Positions 1 to 6,456 of a stretch of DNA of 8,816 bases are shown in pieces. The notes below the pieces were generated by a model. The model was not told where the DNA came from. It did not search any database and saw only the letters and a list, made by a program, of their open reading frames with translations. A program made the translations under genes and the position numbers. Source of the stretch: an uncultured Desulfovibrionaceae bacterium. Lineage in GTDB: Bacteria; Desulfobacterota; Desulfovibrionia; Desulfovibrionales; Desulfovibrionaceae. Position 1 is the stretch's first letter, and each line of letters opens with the position of its first letter. The DNA is taken from assembly GCA_947074125.1 (NCBI GenBank), contig CAMTOM010000043.1:1-8816 (forward strand). The letters are read 5' to 3'.

Positions 1-129
1 ATCGGTCAGTGAGGTGGGAAGCGGATCAAAAGACAGGGTACCTCCTTGACTTCTGGCATAAGAAGAGCAGGTGAAGGTGAGCATCAAGACACATATGGCA
101 AATCCAATAAAAGTGTGTTTGCTATTCAT
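1..129 (-). CDS. Secreted protein of unknown function, N-terminal part only
   Basis: Read leftward from an ATG at 129, the frame stays open for 43 codons and runs off the window edge, so only the N-terminus is seen. The protein begins MNSKHTFIGFAICVLMLTF: a short positively charged start, a hydrophobic core at about residues 7-20, then C-S-S-Y-A. This fits a Sec signal peptide, with signal peptidase I cleavage likely after Ala25 (S-Y-A). The cysteine at 21 does not sit in a good lipobox (T-F-T-C), so a lipoprotein is less likely. A strong Shine-Dalgarno sequence (AGGAGG on the minus strand, 140-145) lies 10 nt upstream and supports the start. The gene begins 51 nt after the stop of the 178-residue membrane protein gene on the same strand, with no terminator between, so the two are probably co-transcribed. 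I do not recognise the family. Confidence 0.7.
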   Translation of the reverse strand, partial: MNSKHTFIGFAICVLMLTFTCSSYARSQGGTLSFDPLPTSLTD

Positions 130-139
130 ACGTGTAAAG

Positions 140-145
140 CCTCCT
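140..145 (-). promoter_or_regulatory. Ribosome binding site of the truncated secreted-protein gene
   Basis: AGGAGG on the minus strand, 10 nt before the ATG at 129. It is a full match to the anti-Shine-Dalgarno core and is the main evidence that this short, edge-truncated frame is a real gene. Confidence 0.65.
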
Positions 146-180
146 GTTGATGAGTATTTTTTGAGTTATAGTGATAAAGA

Positions 181-717
181 TTATTCTGCTACAGTTTTTC
201 CTTCCTGTTGGAGTTCTTTGAGCAGGTGGTATATTTCTCTCAGCGCGGTAAAGGCATCATTGGGTAATGCCTGATGTGTTCCGGCAGAGTATGTGATGGT
301 GCTTCCCCCTTTATAGCCGTAGCGTGCAGTAATTGACGTTACGGGATGATCCTGAGCCTGCACATCATCAAGAGGGAATGTCTGCCATTGTGCAGCCTTA
401 TAGCGCTTGAGTATGAGATCCATGCGCACAAGAGCATCATCAGGGCAGACAAAAGTCGCATTTACAGCCTCTGTATCATGAGCTTTCCTGCTGCTTTTTT
501 TAAGAAAAACAGGAGCGCCAGGCAGGTAGCCCTCTTGAAAGAGTGTATAGTGACTGCTACTCCCAATCATATCCCCTGAAGTGCCGATGTGGAATGCTGT
601 GAGAGGAAGCTGTGGGGTTTTCTGCTCTTCTTTGTCGCTGGCCAATATTTTTTTTACGCAAAAGGCGATAGCAATAATCACAAGCAGCGCAATGCCAATC
701 ATGAGAGCGCGCTTCAT
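181..717 (-). CDS. Membrane-anchored periplasmic protein of unknown function (178 aa)
   Basis: The frame is open back to an ATG at 858. I place the start at 717 (MKRALMIGIALL) because AAAGGAG lies 6 nt upstream and because the 47 residues before it (many Cys, Pro, Arg and Phe) look non-coding. The protein has one hydrophobic segment at residues 4-21 followed by KK, then a polar domain of about 150 residues, so it is an N-terminally anchored protein facing the periplasm or an uncleaved signal-anchor protein. The domain contains TSGDMIGSSSHYTL, a later GYKGGSTITYSAG stretch that looks like beta strands, and a C-terminal amphipathic helix (FTALREIYHLLKELQ). I see no catalytic or metal-binding motif and do not recognise the family. 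It is followed 51 nt later by a second exported protein, so the pair may act together in the envelope. It lies 223 nt downstream of hynC on the same strand, and that gap holds only a weak promoter candidate. Confidence 0.75.
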   Translation of the reverse strand: MKRALMIGIALLVIIAIAFCVKKILASDKEEQKTPQLPLTAFHIGTSGDMIGSSSHYTLFQEGYLPGAPVFLKKSSRKAHDTEAVNATFVCPDDALVRMDLILKRYKAAQWQTFPLDDVQAQDHPVTSITARYGYKGGSTITYSAGTHQALPNDAFTALREIYHLLKELQQEGKTVAE

Positions 718-723
718 AGAGTG

Positions 724-728
724 CTCCT
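724..728 (-). promoter_or_regulatory. Ribosome binding site that sets the start of the 178-aa protein
   Basis: AGGAG (within AAAGGAG) on the minus strand, 6 nt before the ATG at 717. The more upstream ATG at 858 has no comparable site, so this decides in favour of the shorter protein beginning with the membrane segment. Confidence 0.6.
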
Positions 729-829
729 TTGTGTAGAGGCAGGATTGCGGATTGCGGGTTGGGAATCTGTTAAAAGGTGACTGGACAAAGCGTATGCACG
801 CATAAAAAGCCATGCAAAAAGTTATAGTT

Positions 830-858
830 AGCATAGCTTGTGCAGTCCGAATAGGCAA
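830..858 (-). promoter_or_regulatory. Weak sigma-70-like promoter candidate upstream of the 178-aa gene
   Basis: On the minus strand, TTGCCT (853-858) and TATGCT (830-835) are separated by 17 nt, each matching 4 of 6 consensus positions. It sits about 110 nt upstream of the gene start and downstream of hynC, where a promoter would be needed if the two hypothetical genes are transcribed separately from hyn. The match is poor and could be chance. Confidence 0.2.
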
Positions 859-940
859 GGCTTTTAGGCGGTATTATGAAGGTAGGGCTCGAGCAAACTG
901 ATGTTGCCAGGGGGGTAAAAACAATCTTGAGGATGCGTAT

Positions 941-1432
941 TTAGATGTTTCTTCTTTTGATTGAGATGTTTTGAGAGCGCAGCGCGTCAATAACTTTTTG
1001 GCAAAATGTAGGTAGGAGAGCATTTGCCTCTGGAGTTAGTGCATCCTGGAGGCTTTTCCAGTCAAAAGGTTCCATACCATAAACCAGTGTTTCTGGGCGC
1101 TTTCCAGAAAGTTCACAGCAAATGAGTATATCTACAAGATCCGTTTGGTGGGTAGAGTCTCTAAAGCCAAGACTTTTTCTTAAGTCATCTCCTTCCAAAA
1201 TACAAAAAGTTCCTGATGGCTGATCGCAAAGCACGGCATCCAGCACAATAAGTTTGTCGCAATCCTGTATATCTGGCATAAGCAACATGCCCAGGGTGCC
1301 TCCATCCATGAGTCGAACATTCTCTGGCCAGATATAGTCTTGCTGTAGTAAATTGACAGCATGAACGCCAAAGCCCTCATCGCACATGAGCAGATTCCCT
1401 ACTCCCAGTATCAATATTTTTTTTTCTGACAT
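941..1432 (-). CDS. hynC: [NiFe] hydrogenase maturation endopeptidase (HynC/HyaD/HybD family)
   Basis: This 163-residue cytoplasmic protein would cleave the C-terminal tail of the large subunit after nickel is inserted, which closes the active site and allows export with the small subunit. It starts with the family signature ILGVGNLLMCDEGFG (residues 8-22), followed by DGGTLG (43-48) and VLDAV (63-67). By comparison with E. coli HybD, whose nickel ligands are Glu16, Asp62 and His93, the equivalents here are Glu19, Asp65 and His95. All are present and the length is normal, so it should be active. It is the third gene of the hyn operon, 121 nt after hynA, and the gap contains a strong hairpin. 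The start has an AGGGAAAA-like ribosome site directly upstream. HynA carries exactly the type of tail this protease removes. Naming varies between species (hynC, hydD, hyaD). Confidence 0.93.
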   Translation of the reverse strand: MSEKKILILGVGNLLMCDEGFGVHAVNLLQQDYIWPENVRLMDGGTLGMLLMPDIQDCDKLIVLDAVLCDQPSGTFCILEGDDLRKSLGFRDSTHQTDLVDILICCELSGKRPETLVYGMEPFDWKSLQDALTPEANALLPTFCQKVIDALRSQNISIKRRNI

Positions 1433-1462
1433 GCTTTTCCCTATTGTACTTCTCTAGAATAT

Positions 1463-1489
1463 CCTCGTGCAGCGTTATGCTGCACGAGG
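1463..1489 (-). repeat. Perfect 11-bp inverted repeat (intercistronic hairpin) between hynA and hynC
   Basis: CCTCGTGCAGC (1463-1473), a 5-nt loop (1474-1478) and GCTGCACGAGG (1479-1489) form an uninterrupted 11-bp stem with 8 G-C pairs. On the transcribed (minus) strand it lies 64 nt after the hynA stop and 30 nt before the hynC start. No uridine run follows on either side (ATATTC on the minus strand, TAAGTA on the plus), so it is not a classical intrinsic terminator. Known roles for such elements are blocking 3' exonucleases or partial attenuation, which would give more hydrogenase subunits than protease. That role is inferred. Confidence 0.8.
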
Positions 1490-1553
1490 TAAGTATAGTC
1501 AATATATAAGGTTTACATGAGCAAGATGCCCAAAAGATTCTTTTGTATATCCG

Positions 1554-3224
1554 CTAGAGAATTGTGAACTTGTGAACCTCATTGGTACAGCCATCAATAA
1601 CATGTACAGCGCAGGCAATACATGGATCAAAAGAATGAACGGTACGCAATATTTCCACAGGGCGTTTGGGATCTGCGACAGGCGTGCCCACCAGTGCTTC
1701 TTCAACCGCACTCATTTTGCCCTGATTGCAACGAGGTCCAAGGTTCCATGTGCTGGGAACGACGAGTTGGAAGTTGGCGATTTTCTTGTTTTCTATGCGA
1801 ATCCAGTGAGAGAGTCCTCCACGTGGAGCGCCCACAAAGCCCACGCCTTCGCCGTCGTCTGGGACATCACAGTTTTCGGCAATCTTATTGTCTCGCCCTA
1901 TATTTCCCTTAAAAGCGTCCAGCCATGCATCAGCCTGTTTGGTCGTGACGAGAGCCTGTACGCCACGAGCCGCAGTACGTCCCAATGTGGAATAAAGAGC
2001 CTCTGCCCCTACATTGAGGTGTTTCAATACCGTATCCACGGCAGATGTTACTTCAGAATGGCCCTGTGCATACGATACCAGGACTTGCGCCAGTGGACCA
2101 ACTTCCATAGCACTGTCTTTATAGCGCGGTGCTTTCATCCACGAGTAGCGATCTTTGTCTCCCATAGAGGTGAAGAGAGGCTTTGTTTCTCCCTCATAAG
2201 GGTGCAGAGCCTTGTCTCCTTCATACCAGCTATGCCGTACATGTTCGGCAATATGTTCCGGATTGACAGGATCTATTTTGCTGAGATCCCGATTATATAT
2301 GATGCCAGGTTTGAAAAAGCGTGTATCCCAGTTACGTTCATTTTCAGGGAATTCGCCAAAAGTAAGGAAATTGCCCGTACCGCCAAAGTTAGCCCAGTCT
2401 TTATATTCCGAAGCGACTAAAAGGAGATCGGGAATATATACCTGTTCTATGAAGTCGCGGGTTTGTTTATACAGATTTTCAAACTCGGCAATGCGTTCTT
2501 TGCTTAGCGCGTCATAGCATGTGACGCCACCATGGACGAGAAATTGCGTGTGGGGGTTTTTGGCGCCAAAAACAGCCATGCCACGGGCAGCCAGCACCTG
2601 GACACGAAGCGCTTCCAGGTAATGCGCTGTGGCAACAAGGTTTGCTTCTGGGCTAAGGTAATAGGCAGGATGCCCACCAAGGAAGTAGGCATTGGCGAAG
2701 GGGCCAAGCTGTCCGCTTTCCACAAAGCGTTTCAATGTATCCTGTACAGCTTTGAAATCTTCTGTTTTGGCAGGTCGTGGGGAAATGGAGCTCGCCAACT
2801 GACTTGCTTTGGCAGGATCAGCCAGGAGGGCAGAGGTAATATCGACAAAGTCAAGTGCATGCAGGTGATAGAAGTGTACAATGTGGTCATGCATATAAAG
2901 CATCGCCAATACAAGATTACGTATATATGTGGCGTTCTTGGGAATAGTCACACCTATAGCATCTTCTAGAGCGCGCGTGGAGGCCAGTGCGTGGGTATAG
3001 GTACAGACACCACATGTGCGTTGTGTGATATGTTGTGCGTCTCTTGGGTCACGACCTTTCAGGATGACTTCCAGTCCGCGAAAGAGTGTGCCGACACTGT
3101 AAGCGTTTTTGATGATGCCATCTTCTACTTCAACTTCAATGCGAAGATGTCCTTCAATACGTGTCAGCGGATCAACAACAATAGGGCCAGTGAATGTGCT
3201 TTTGGGAGTTTGAATAGTACTCAT
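1554..3224 (-). CDS. hynA: Periplasmic [NiFe] hydrogenase, large (catalytic) subunit
   Basis: This 556-residue subunit carries the Ni-Fe(CN)2CO active site and catalyses H2 = 2H+ + 2e-. The N-terminal motif RIEGH is at 22-26; Glu24 aligns with the proton-transfer glutamate known from D. fructosovorans. RGLE is at 49-52 and RTCGVC at 69-74, supplying ligands Cys71 and Cys74. The C-terminal motif DPCIACAVH (533-541) supplies Cys535 and Cys538. Cleavage after His541 would release a 15-residue tail (VIDGCTNEVHKFTIL). Residue 535 is encoded by TGT, not TGA, so this is a [NiFe] and not a [NiFeSe] enzyme. There is no signal peptide: it should be exported with the small subunit's Tat signal. It starts 15 nt after the hynB stop with GGAG in front. 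Length and motifs are those of the Desulfovibrio periplasmic (group 1b-type) enzyme, whose electrons go to periplasmic c-type cytochromes; no cytochrome gene is adjacent. In some species large and small subunit letters are swapped. Confidence 0.97.
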   Translation of the reverse strand: MSTIQTPKSTFTGPIVVDPLTRIEGHLRIEVEVEDGIIKNAYSVGTLFRGLEVILKGRDPRDAQHITQRTCGVCTYTHALASTRALEDAIGVTIPKNATYIRNLVLAMLYMHDHIVHFYHLHALDFVDITSALLADPAKASQLASSISPRPAKTEDFKAVQDTLKRFVESGQLGPFANAYFLGGHPAYYLSPEANLVATAHYLEALRVQVLAARGMAVFGAKNPHTQFLVHGGVTCYDALSKERIAEFENLYKQTRDFIEQVYIPDLLLVASEYKDWANFGGTGNFLTFGEFPENERNWDTRFFKPGIIYNRDLSKIDPVNPEHIAEHVRHSWYEGDKALHPYEGETKPLFTSMGDKDRYSWMKAPRYKDSAMEVGPLAQVLVSYAQGHSEVTSAVDTVLKHLNVGAEALYSTLGRTAARGVQALVTTKQADAWLDAFKGNIGRDNKIAENCDVPDDGEGVGFVGAPRGGLSHWIRIENKKIANFQLVVPSTWNLGPRCNQGKMSAVEEALVGTPVADPKRPVEILRTVHSFDPCIACAVHVIDGCTNEVHKFTIL

Positions 3225-3239
3225 GTGATTTCTCCGCTC

Positions 3240-4193
3240 TTAATTGCTGTAGAAGGGAGCCATAGTGTCCCAAAATTTAGGTTCACTGCATCCAATGCAG
3301 GGATGTCCAGCAGCAACAGGCCAATTGGTTTCGTTAAAGCGGACTTTGGGACAGTTATTGTAGGTTCGTGGCCCTTTGCAGCCGAGATCATAGAGACACC
3401 AGCCTTTACGGGCTTCTTCAGAGTCAAAGGAAGGCGCGAATTCTCCTGCCCTGAAATGCGGCAGTCTTTCGCACAAGTCATGAACACATTCACTAAAGAA
3501 CATGAGAGGGCGACCCAACTGGTCAAGTTCGATTTTCTTCCCTTGCAAAAAAGCCACCAGGGTACCTATGAGGTTCAAAGGATTTGGGGGGCAGCCTGCA
3601 ATATTGATGGGTGTAATGCCTAAAGAGCTAAAAGCATCACTGACACCCTTGGCTCCTGTTGGATTGGGGCTGGCGGCCTGAACGCCTCCATAAGCAGCAC
3701 ATGTACCATAGGAAATGACAGCTTTGGCTTTGGGTAAAATATTTTTACACATATCAAACATGGTATGCCCTGCAATGTAACCATATTTACCATCCATAGC
3801 TGTGGGGATGGCTCCTTCTACGATACAGATGAAGCCTTCGGGAGCGTTGACAGCATTCTGCAAAGCTTCTTCTGCGGCTTCACCTGCGGCGGCCATGATG
3901 GTTTCGTGATAGTCTAAAGAGATGGTATCCAGGATGAGTGTATCCAGGAAAGGTTGCGTGGTACGCAATAACGCTTCTGAGCAGCCTGTACATTCAGCGG
4001 TATGCAAATACACCAGAGAAGGACGTCTGGCGGGATTGGTAAGTGTCGCCGCAACAGCAGAGGCTCCTGACGCTCCAAGACCCATACAAGCCGCGACAGC
4101 GGAACAAAACTTCAGGAAATCGCGTCGACTGATTCCCTGCTGTTGCAAGCGTTCGTCATAATTTTTTTCCCCAGTTCCAATTCCAATACGCAT
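3240..4193 (-). CDS. hynB: Periplasmic [NiFe] hydrogenase, small (electron-transfer) subunit with Tat signal
   Basis: This 317-residue iron-sulfur subunit carries electrons from the HynA active site to the surface. The N-terminus has a twin-arginine signal, SRRDFLK at 22-28, then a hydrophobic stretch ending near SAVAA (45-49). Cluster ligands are all visible: proximal [4Fe-4S] Cys68, Cys71, Cys165 and Cys201; distal [4Fe-4S] His238, Cys241, Cys266 and Cys272; medial Cys281, Cys299 and Cys302. Pro292 stands where a fourth cysteine would be, so the medial cluster is [3Fe-4S]. The proximal motif is CTGC with no extra cysteines, i.e. the standard oxygen-sensitive type rather than the six-cysteine oxygen-tolerant type. 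I chose the ATG at 4193 because AGGAGG lies just upstream; an open extension to 4268 would read through that site and place 25 unlikely residues before the signal. First gene of the operon. Confidence 0.97.
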   Translation of the reverse strand: MRIGIGTGEKNYDERLQQQGISRRDFLKFCSAVAACMGLGASGASAVAATLTNPARRPSLVYLHTAECTGCSEALLRTTQPFLDTLILDTISLDYHETIMAAAGEAAEEALQNAVNAPEGFICIVEGAIPTAMDGKYGYIAGHTMFDMCKNILPKAKAVISYGTCAAYGGVQAASPNPTGAKGVSDAFSSLGITPINIAGCPPNPLNLIGTLVAFLQGKKIELDQLGRPLMFFSECVHDLCERLPHFRAGEFAPSFDSEEARKGWCLYDLGCKGPRTYNNCPKVRFNETNWPVAAGHPCIGCSEPKFWDTMAPFYSN

Positions 4194-4197
4194 AAAG

Positions 4198-4203
4198 CCT
4201 CCT
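4198..4203 (-). promoter_or_regulatory. Ribosome binding site of hynB
   Basis: AGGAGG (within AAAAAGGAGG) on the minus strand, 4 nt before the ATG at 4193. The spacing is short, but the site fixes the start that gives a normal Tat signal length and a normal total length of 317 residues. Confidence 0.7.
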
Positions 4204-4347
4204 TTTTGTTGTAGAGACATTATCCTGATGTTCATAGGAACATGCTGTGGGACGCATAGACATGGCATAGAGTACGCAAATAAACACGATACACATACCG
4301 TGATGAGCTATGAGAAGCATGTTACTTCATCCACGAATAGGAGGAGA

Positions 4348-4412
4348 GCGGCGAATGGGGAAGAGAGGAATCAGGAGTGGCAAAAAAGCATGCCCATTTC
4401 CCCTGACGCCGC
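4348..4412 (-). repeat. Imperfect long inverted repeat in the hyn leader
   Basis: GCGGCG (4348-4353) and GGGGAA (4357-4362) are mirrored by TTCCCC (4398-4403) and CGCCGC (4407-4412), with a symmetrical 3-nt mismatch (AAT opposite TGA). Inside the 35-nt loop, GGCA (4379-4382) can pair with TGCC (4391-4394). In the minus-strand RNA this forms a two-part stem enclosing a small hairpin, about 155-220 nt before hynB. Another pairing using the same GGGG is possible (see findings). A regulatory role is inferred. Confidence 0.45.
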
Positions 4413-4439
4413 ACAATCAAGAGACACAACCTGTGCCCT

Positions 4440-4449
4440 GCTGTACAGC
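4440..4449. repeat. Perfect 10-bp palindrome GCTGTACAGC
   Basis: A self-complementary decamer in the pstA-hynB gap, about 250 nt upstream of hynB and downstream of the candidate promoter. With no spacer it is more like a dimeric protein-binding site than an RNA hairpin. I cannot assign it to a known regulator, and such short palindromes can arise by chance. Confidence 0.3.
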
Positions 4450-4543
4450 CCTCAACTATGGAAAATGAACATGTGTTGCCTCCGGAGCGCATCCCAGCCA
4501 GAGGGAGAGGCGCAATGTATGTAAAAAAGACATATGTTTTTTC

Positions 4544-4570
4544 AGTATTCTTTAAAATCGATCATGTCAA
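4544..4570 (-). promoter_or_regulatory. Candidate sigma-70 promoter for the hyn operon
   Basis: On the minus strand a perfect -35 hexamer TTGACA (4565-4570) is followed after 15 nt by AATACT (4544-4549), which matches TATAAT at 4 of 6. The spacing is 2 nt shorter than ideal. If used, it would give a hyn mRNA leader of about 345 nt, consistent with the structured sequence downstream. No convincing sigma-54 (GG-N10-GC) promoter was found in the parts of the gap I examined. Confidence 0.3.
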
Positions 4571-4639
4571 GGTAGATGGATTTTTCTTTGAGAAGTCATG
4601 CAAGCCATTATTAAAGTGACAATAGAGAATGGTAACATA

Positions 4640-5503
4640 TCAGTGTCGGCGCTGGAGTTTGTCTCGCATAATGATGGCTAGCAGGTTCATGCCGAGTACC
4701 AGCAGGATAAGTACCAGTGCGGTACCGTATTGCAGGGGGCGCGTTTTTTCTATTTCTGTTCCGGCTGTTGCCAGCACATACATGTGGTAGGGCAAGGTCA
4801 TAACAGAACTGAACAGGGAGTCTGGCATACGTGGTGTAAAGAAAACGGCTGCGGTAAACATGATAGCAGCAGTTTCCCCCGCAGCGCGGGCAATACCGAG
4901 AATGGCACCTGTGAGCATGCCTGGAATGGCTGAAGGCAGAACAACGCGCATAATGGTTTGCCATTTTGTGGCACCAAGACCAAAAGAAGCTTCCCGATAC
5001 GTATCGGGTACCGTGCGCAAGGCTTCTTCTGAGGTACTGATAATCATGGGGAGAGTCAGAATGGCAAGGGTAAAGACGCCAGAAAGAATACTGACACCAA
5101 GACCACAGAAGGTAACAAAAAACGCCAGACCGAACAGTCCAAAGACAATGGACGGCACACCAGCCAGATTGTTGACGCCAATACGGATATATGTGGCATA
5201 GGGGGATCGTCCCGCATATTCATGAAGGTAGATCGCTGTAGCGACTCCCAGAGGAAAGGAAATGCACAACGCTCCCAGTGCGAGAATTGCCGTACCGACA
5301 ATGCAGGGGAAAATGCCTCCCTCAGTCATCATTTTTCTGGGGGGCTCAGTAAGGAATTCCCATGAAATGGCAGGCAGGCCATTGATAAACAAAAAAAGAC
5401 AGACACCGATAAGGGTAAGAATATTGATAAAAGCCGCACTGCGCAGTATGCCAAAAAAAATATACTGTCTGGCAAAACGACCTTTAGAGGCTATCCATTC
5501 CAT
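4640..5503 (-). CDS. pstA: Phosphate ABC transporter permease PstA
   Basis: This 287-residue inner-membrane protein is one of the two permease subunits of the high-affinity phosphate importer PstSCAB. It has about six hydrophobic segments, the first at roughly 24-40 and the last at 261-278. The conserved cytoplasmic EAA loop that docks onto the ATPase PstB is at about 170-208 (REASFGLGATKWQT...LP...G). The sequence EEALRTVPDTYREAS is typical of PstA/PstC. The start at 5503 has AGGAG 8 nt upstream. It lies 41 nt after pstC, in the order pstS-pstC-pstA. In most bacteria pstB and phoU follow, but here pstA is followed by the 446-nt gap and then the hydrogenase operon. Expression is probably PhoB-dependent through the promoter ahead of pstS. 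Confidence 0.95.
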   Translation of the reverse strand: MEWIASKGRFARQYIFFGILRSAAFINILTLIGVCLFLFINGLPAISWEFLTEPPRKMMTEGGIFPCIVGTAILALGALCISFPLGVATAIYLHEYAGRSPYATYIRIGVNNLAGVPSIVFGLFGLAFFVTFCGLGVSILSGVFTLAILTLPMIISTSEEALRTVPDTYREASFGLGATKWQTIMRVVLPSAIPGMLTGAILGIARAAGETAAIMFTAAVFFTPRMPDSLFSSVMTLPYHMYVLATAGTEIEKTRPLQYGTALVLILLVLGMNLLAIIMRDKLQRRH

Positions 5504-5544
5504 GCTATTGACTCCTGAGTATGCCGTGCTGAAAAAAGGATGTG

Positions 5545-6435
5545 TTACAGTCCTGAACTGCCAACCTGCTTGTGCTTGCTGGCAACAGAATGGGCAATAA
5601 TATTAAAAGCCAGCGTAAAGAGGAAAAGAACAATACCAATGGCAAAGAGCGCATGGTAGTGTTCACCTCTGAAAGGGGCTTCTGCCATTTCAGCAGCAAT
5701 GGATGCCGGCATGGGGCGCACAGGGTCAAAGATTGATGTGGGCAACATTCCAGCCCCCCCTGCGACCATGAGTACCACCATTGTTTCACCAATAGCACGC
5801 GACATTCCCAGCATAACAGCCGTACCAATGCCCGATAAAGCCGCAGGCAGGACGACATGAAGCGTTGTTTCCCATCGTGTAGCTCCAAGCGCAAGCGAGG
5901 CTTCGCGCAGTGAGCGGGGCACAGCATAAAGCGCGTCTTCGGAAATGGAACAAATGGTAGGTACACTCATAAAAGCCAGCATAAGTCCAGCGTTAAAAAG
6001 ATTCAGTCCCGTATCTGCTCCGAGATAGTCTTGAAGAAAGGGAGCAACAATGATCATGCCAAAAAAGCCGATAACTACAGAAGGAAGAGCCGCCAGCAGT
6101 TCGATCATTGGCTTGCAGATACGGCGTATGCGGGCACTGGCAATTTCTGTAAGATAGGCAGCCGTGAGAACGCCGAGAGGAACAGCAATCAATGATGCAA
6201 GAAAGGTGACCGCAAGCGAGCCTGCCACAAGAGGAAATATGCCGAATTCTGGAGGCTCTGCTGTGGGATACCAGAAGCTGCCAAAAAGGAAGTCTATGAC
6301 ATTATAGTCCGCAAAAAGAGGCAGGCCTTCCCAAAACAGAAAAAACATGATGCCGCCAAGAGCAAAAAGAGATGTGGCAGCGCTTCCGGCAAGAGCCCAG
6401 TGGATCAGGCGTTCCCTGAATGGTGCTGAAGACAT
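5545..6435 (-). CDS. pstC: Phosphate ABC transporter permease PstC
   Basis: This 296-residue inner-membrane protein pairs with PstA to form the phosphate channel. Hydrophobic segments are at about 14-37, 68-95, 115-135, 147-165, 200-228 and 262-284, giving six membrane spans. The EAA loop lies at about 173-212 (PRSLREASLALGATRWET followed by VLPAAL and a glycine). The shared family stretch GETMVVLMVAGG is at 216-227. Length and motif positions are normal for PstC, and the acidic/aromatic loop after the first span (EPPEFGIFPL) is also typical. The start at 6435 has AAGGA 8 nt upstream. The gene follows pstS after 63 nt that contain a perfect hairpin. Confidence 0.95.
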   Translation of the reverse strand: MSSAPFRERLIHWALAGSAATSLFALGGIMFFLFWEGLPLFADYNVIDFLFGSFWYPTAEPPEFGIFPLVAGSLAVTFLASLIAVPLGVLTAAYLTEIASARIRRICKPMIELLAALPSVVIGFFGMIIVAPFLQDYLGADTGLNLFNAGLMLAFMSVPTICSISEDALYAVPRSLREASLALGATRWETTLHVVLPAALSGIGTAVMLGMSRAIGETMVVLMVAGGAGMLPTSIFDPVRPMPASIAAEMAEAPFRGEHYHALFAIGIVLFLFTLAFNIIAHSVASKHKQVGSSGL

Positions 6436-6456
6436 GAGGAATATCCTTATCTGATG

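Larger units (their letters stand above)
4194..4639 (-). other. 446-nt gap between pstA and hynB: probable hyn promoter and structured leader
   Basis: No convincing protein gene of normal size was found on either strand; the longest plus-strand frame (4228-4524) has atypical composition and no good ribosome site. No intrinsic terminator for the pst operon is apparent: an A/T-only palindromic run near 4523-4543 is too weak. The gap contains, in the direction of hyn transcription, a TTGACA element (4565-4570), a six-codon reading frame with an ideal ribosome site (4452-4472), a 10-bp palindrome GCTGTACAGC (4440-4449) and a long imperfect inverted repeat (4348-4412). It is therefore read as the 5' regulatory region of the hydrogenase operon, though read-through from pstA cannot be excluded. 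Confidence 0.5.

Noticed and set aside
718..858. 47-residue N-terminal extension of the 178-aa protein
   Set aside because: A better ribosome site and a typical membrane anchor begin at 717, and the extension's composition looks non-coding.
1612..1650. Possible selenocysteine ([NiFeSe]) hydrogenase
   Set aside because: The C-terminal active-site cysteines are encoded by TGT and TGC, with no in-frame TGA.
1572..2420. 282-codon open frame on the plus strand opposite hynA
   Set aside because: It lies wholly inside the motif-verified hynA gene on the other strand, has no recognisable domain and a composition typical of an antisense shadow.
2991..3623. 210-codon plus-strand open frame across the hynA/hynB junction
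   Set aside because: It is antisense to two verified genes and shows no domain or ribosome site of note.
3900..4000. Possible oxygen-tolerant hydrogenase small subunit
   Set aside because: The proximal cluster motif is C-T-G-C, lacking the extra cysteines of the oxygen-tolerant type.
4194..4268. 25-residue N-terminal extension of HynB
   Set aside because: It would read through the AGGAGG site and give an unusually long region before the twin-arginine motif.
4141..4310. About 55-codon minus-strand frame from an ATG near 4310 overlapping the hynB start
   Set aside because: It has only a weak ribosome site and overlaps hynB out of frame, ending in a stretch forced by the HynB coding sequence.
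4523..4543. A/T-rich palindromic run (ACATATGT flanked by A and T runs) as a terminator for pst
   Set aside because: The stem is nearly all A-T with no room for a loop, so it is too unstable for an intrinsic terminator.
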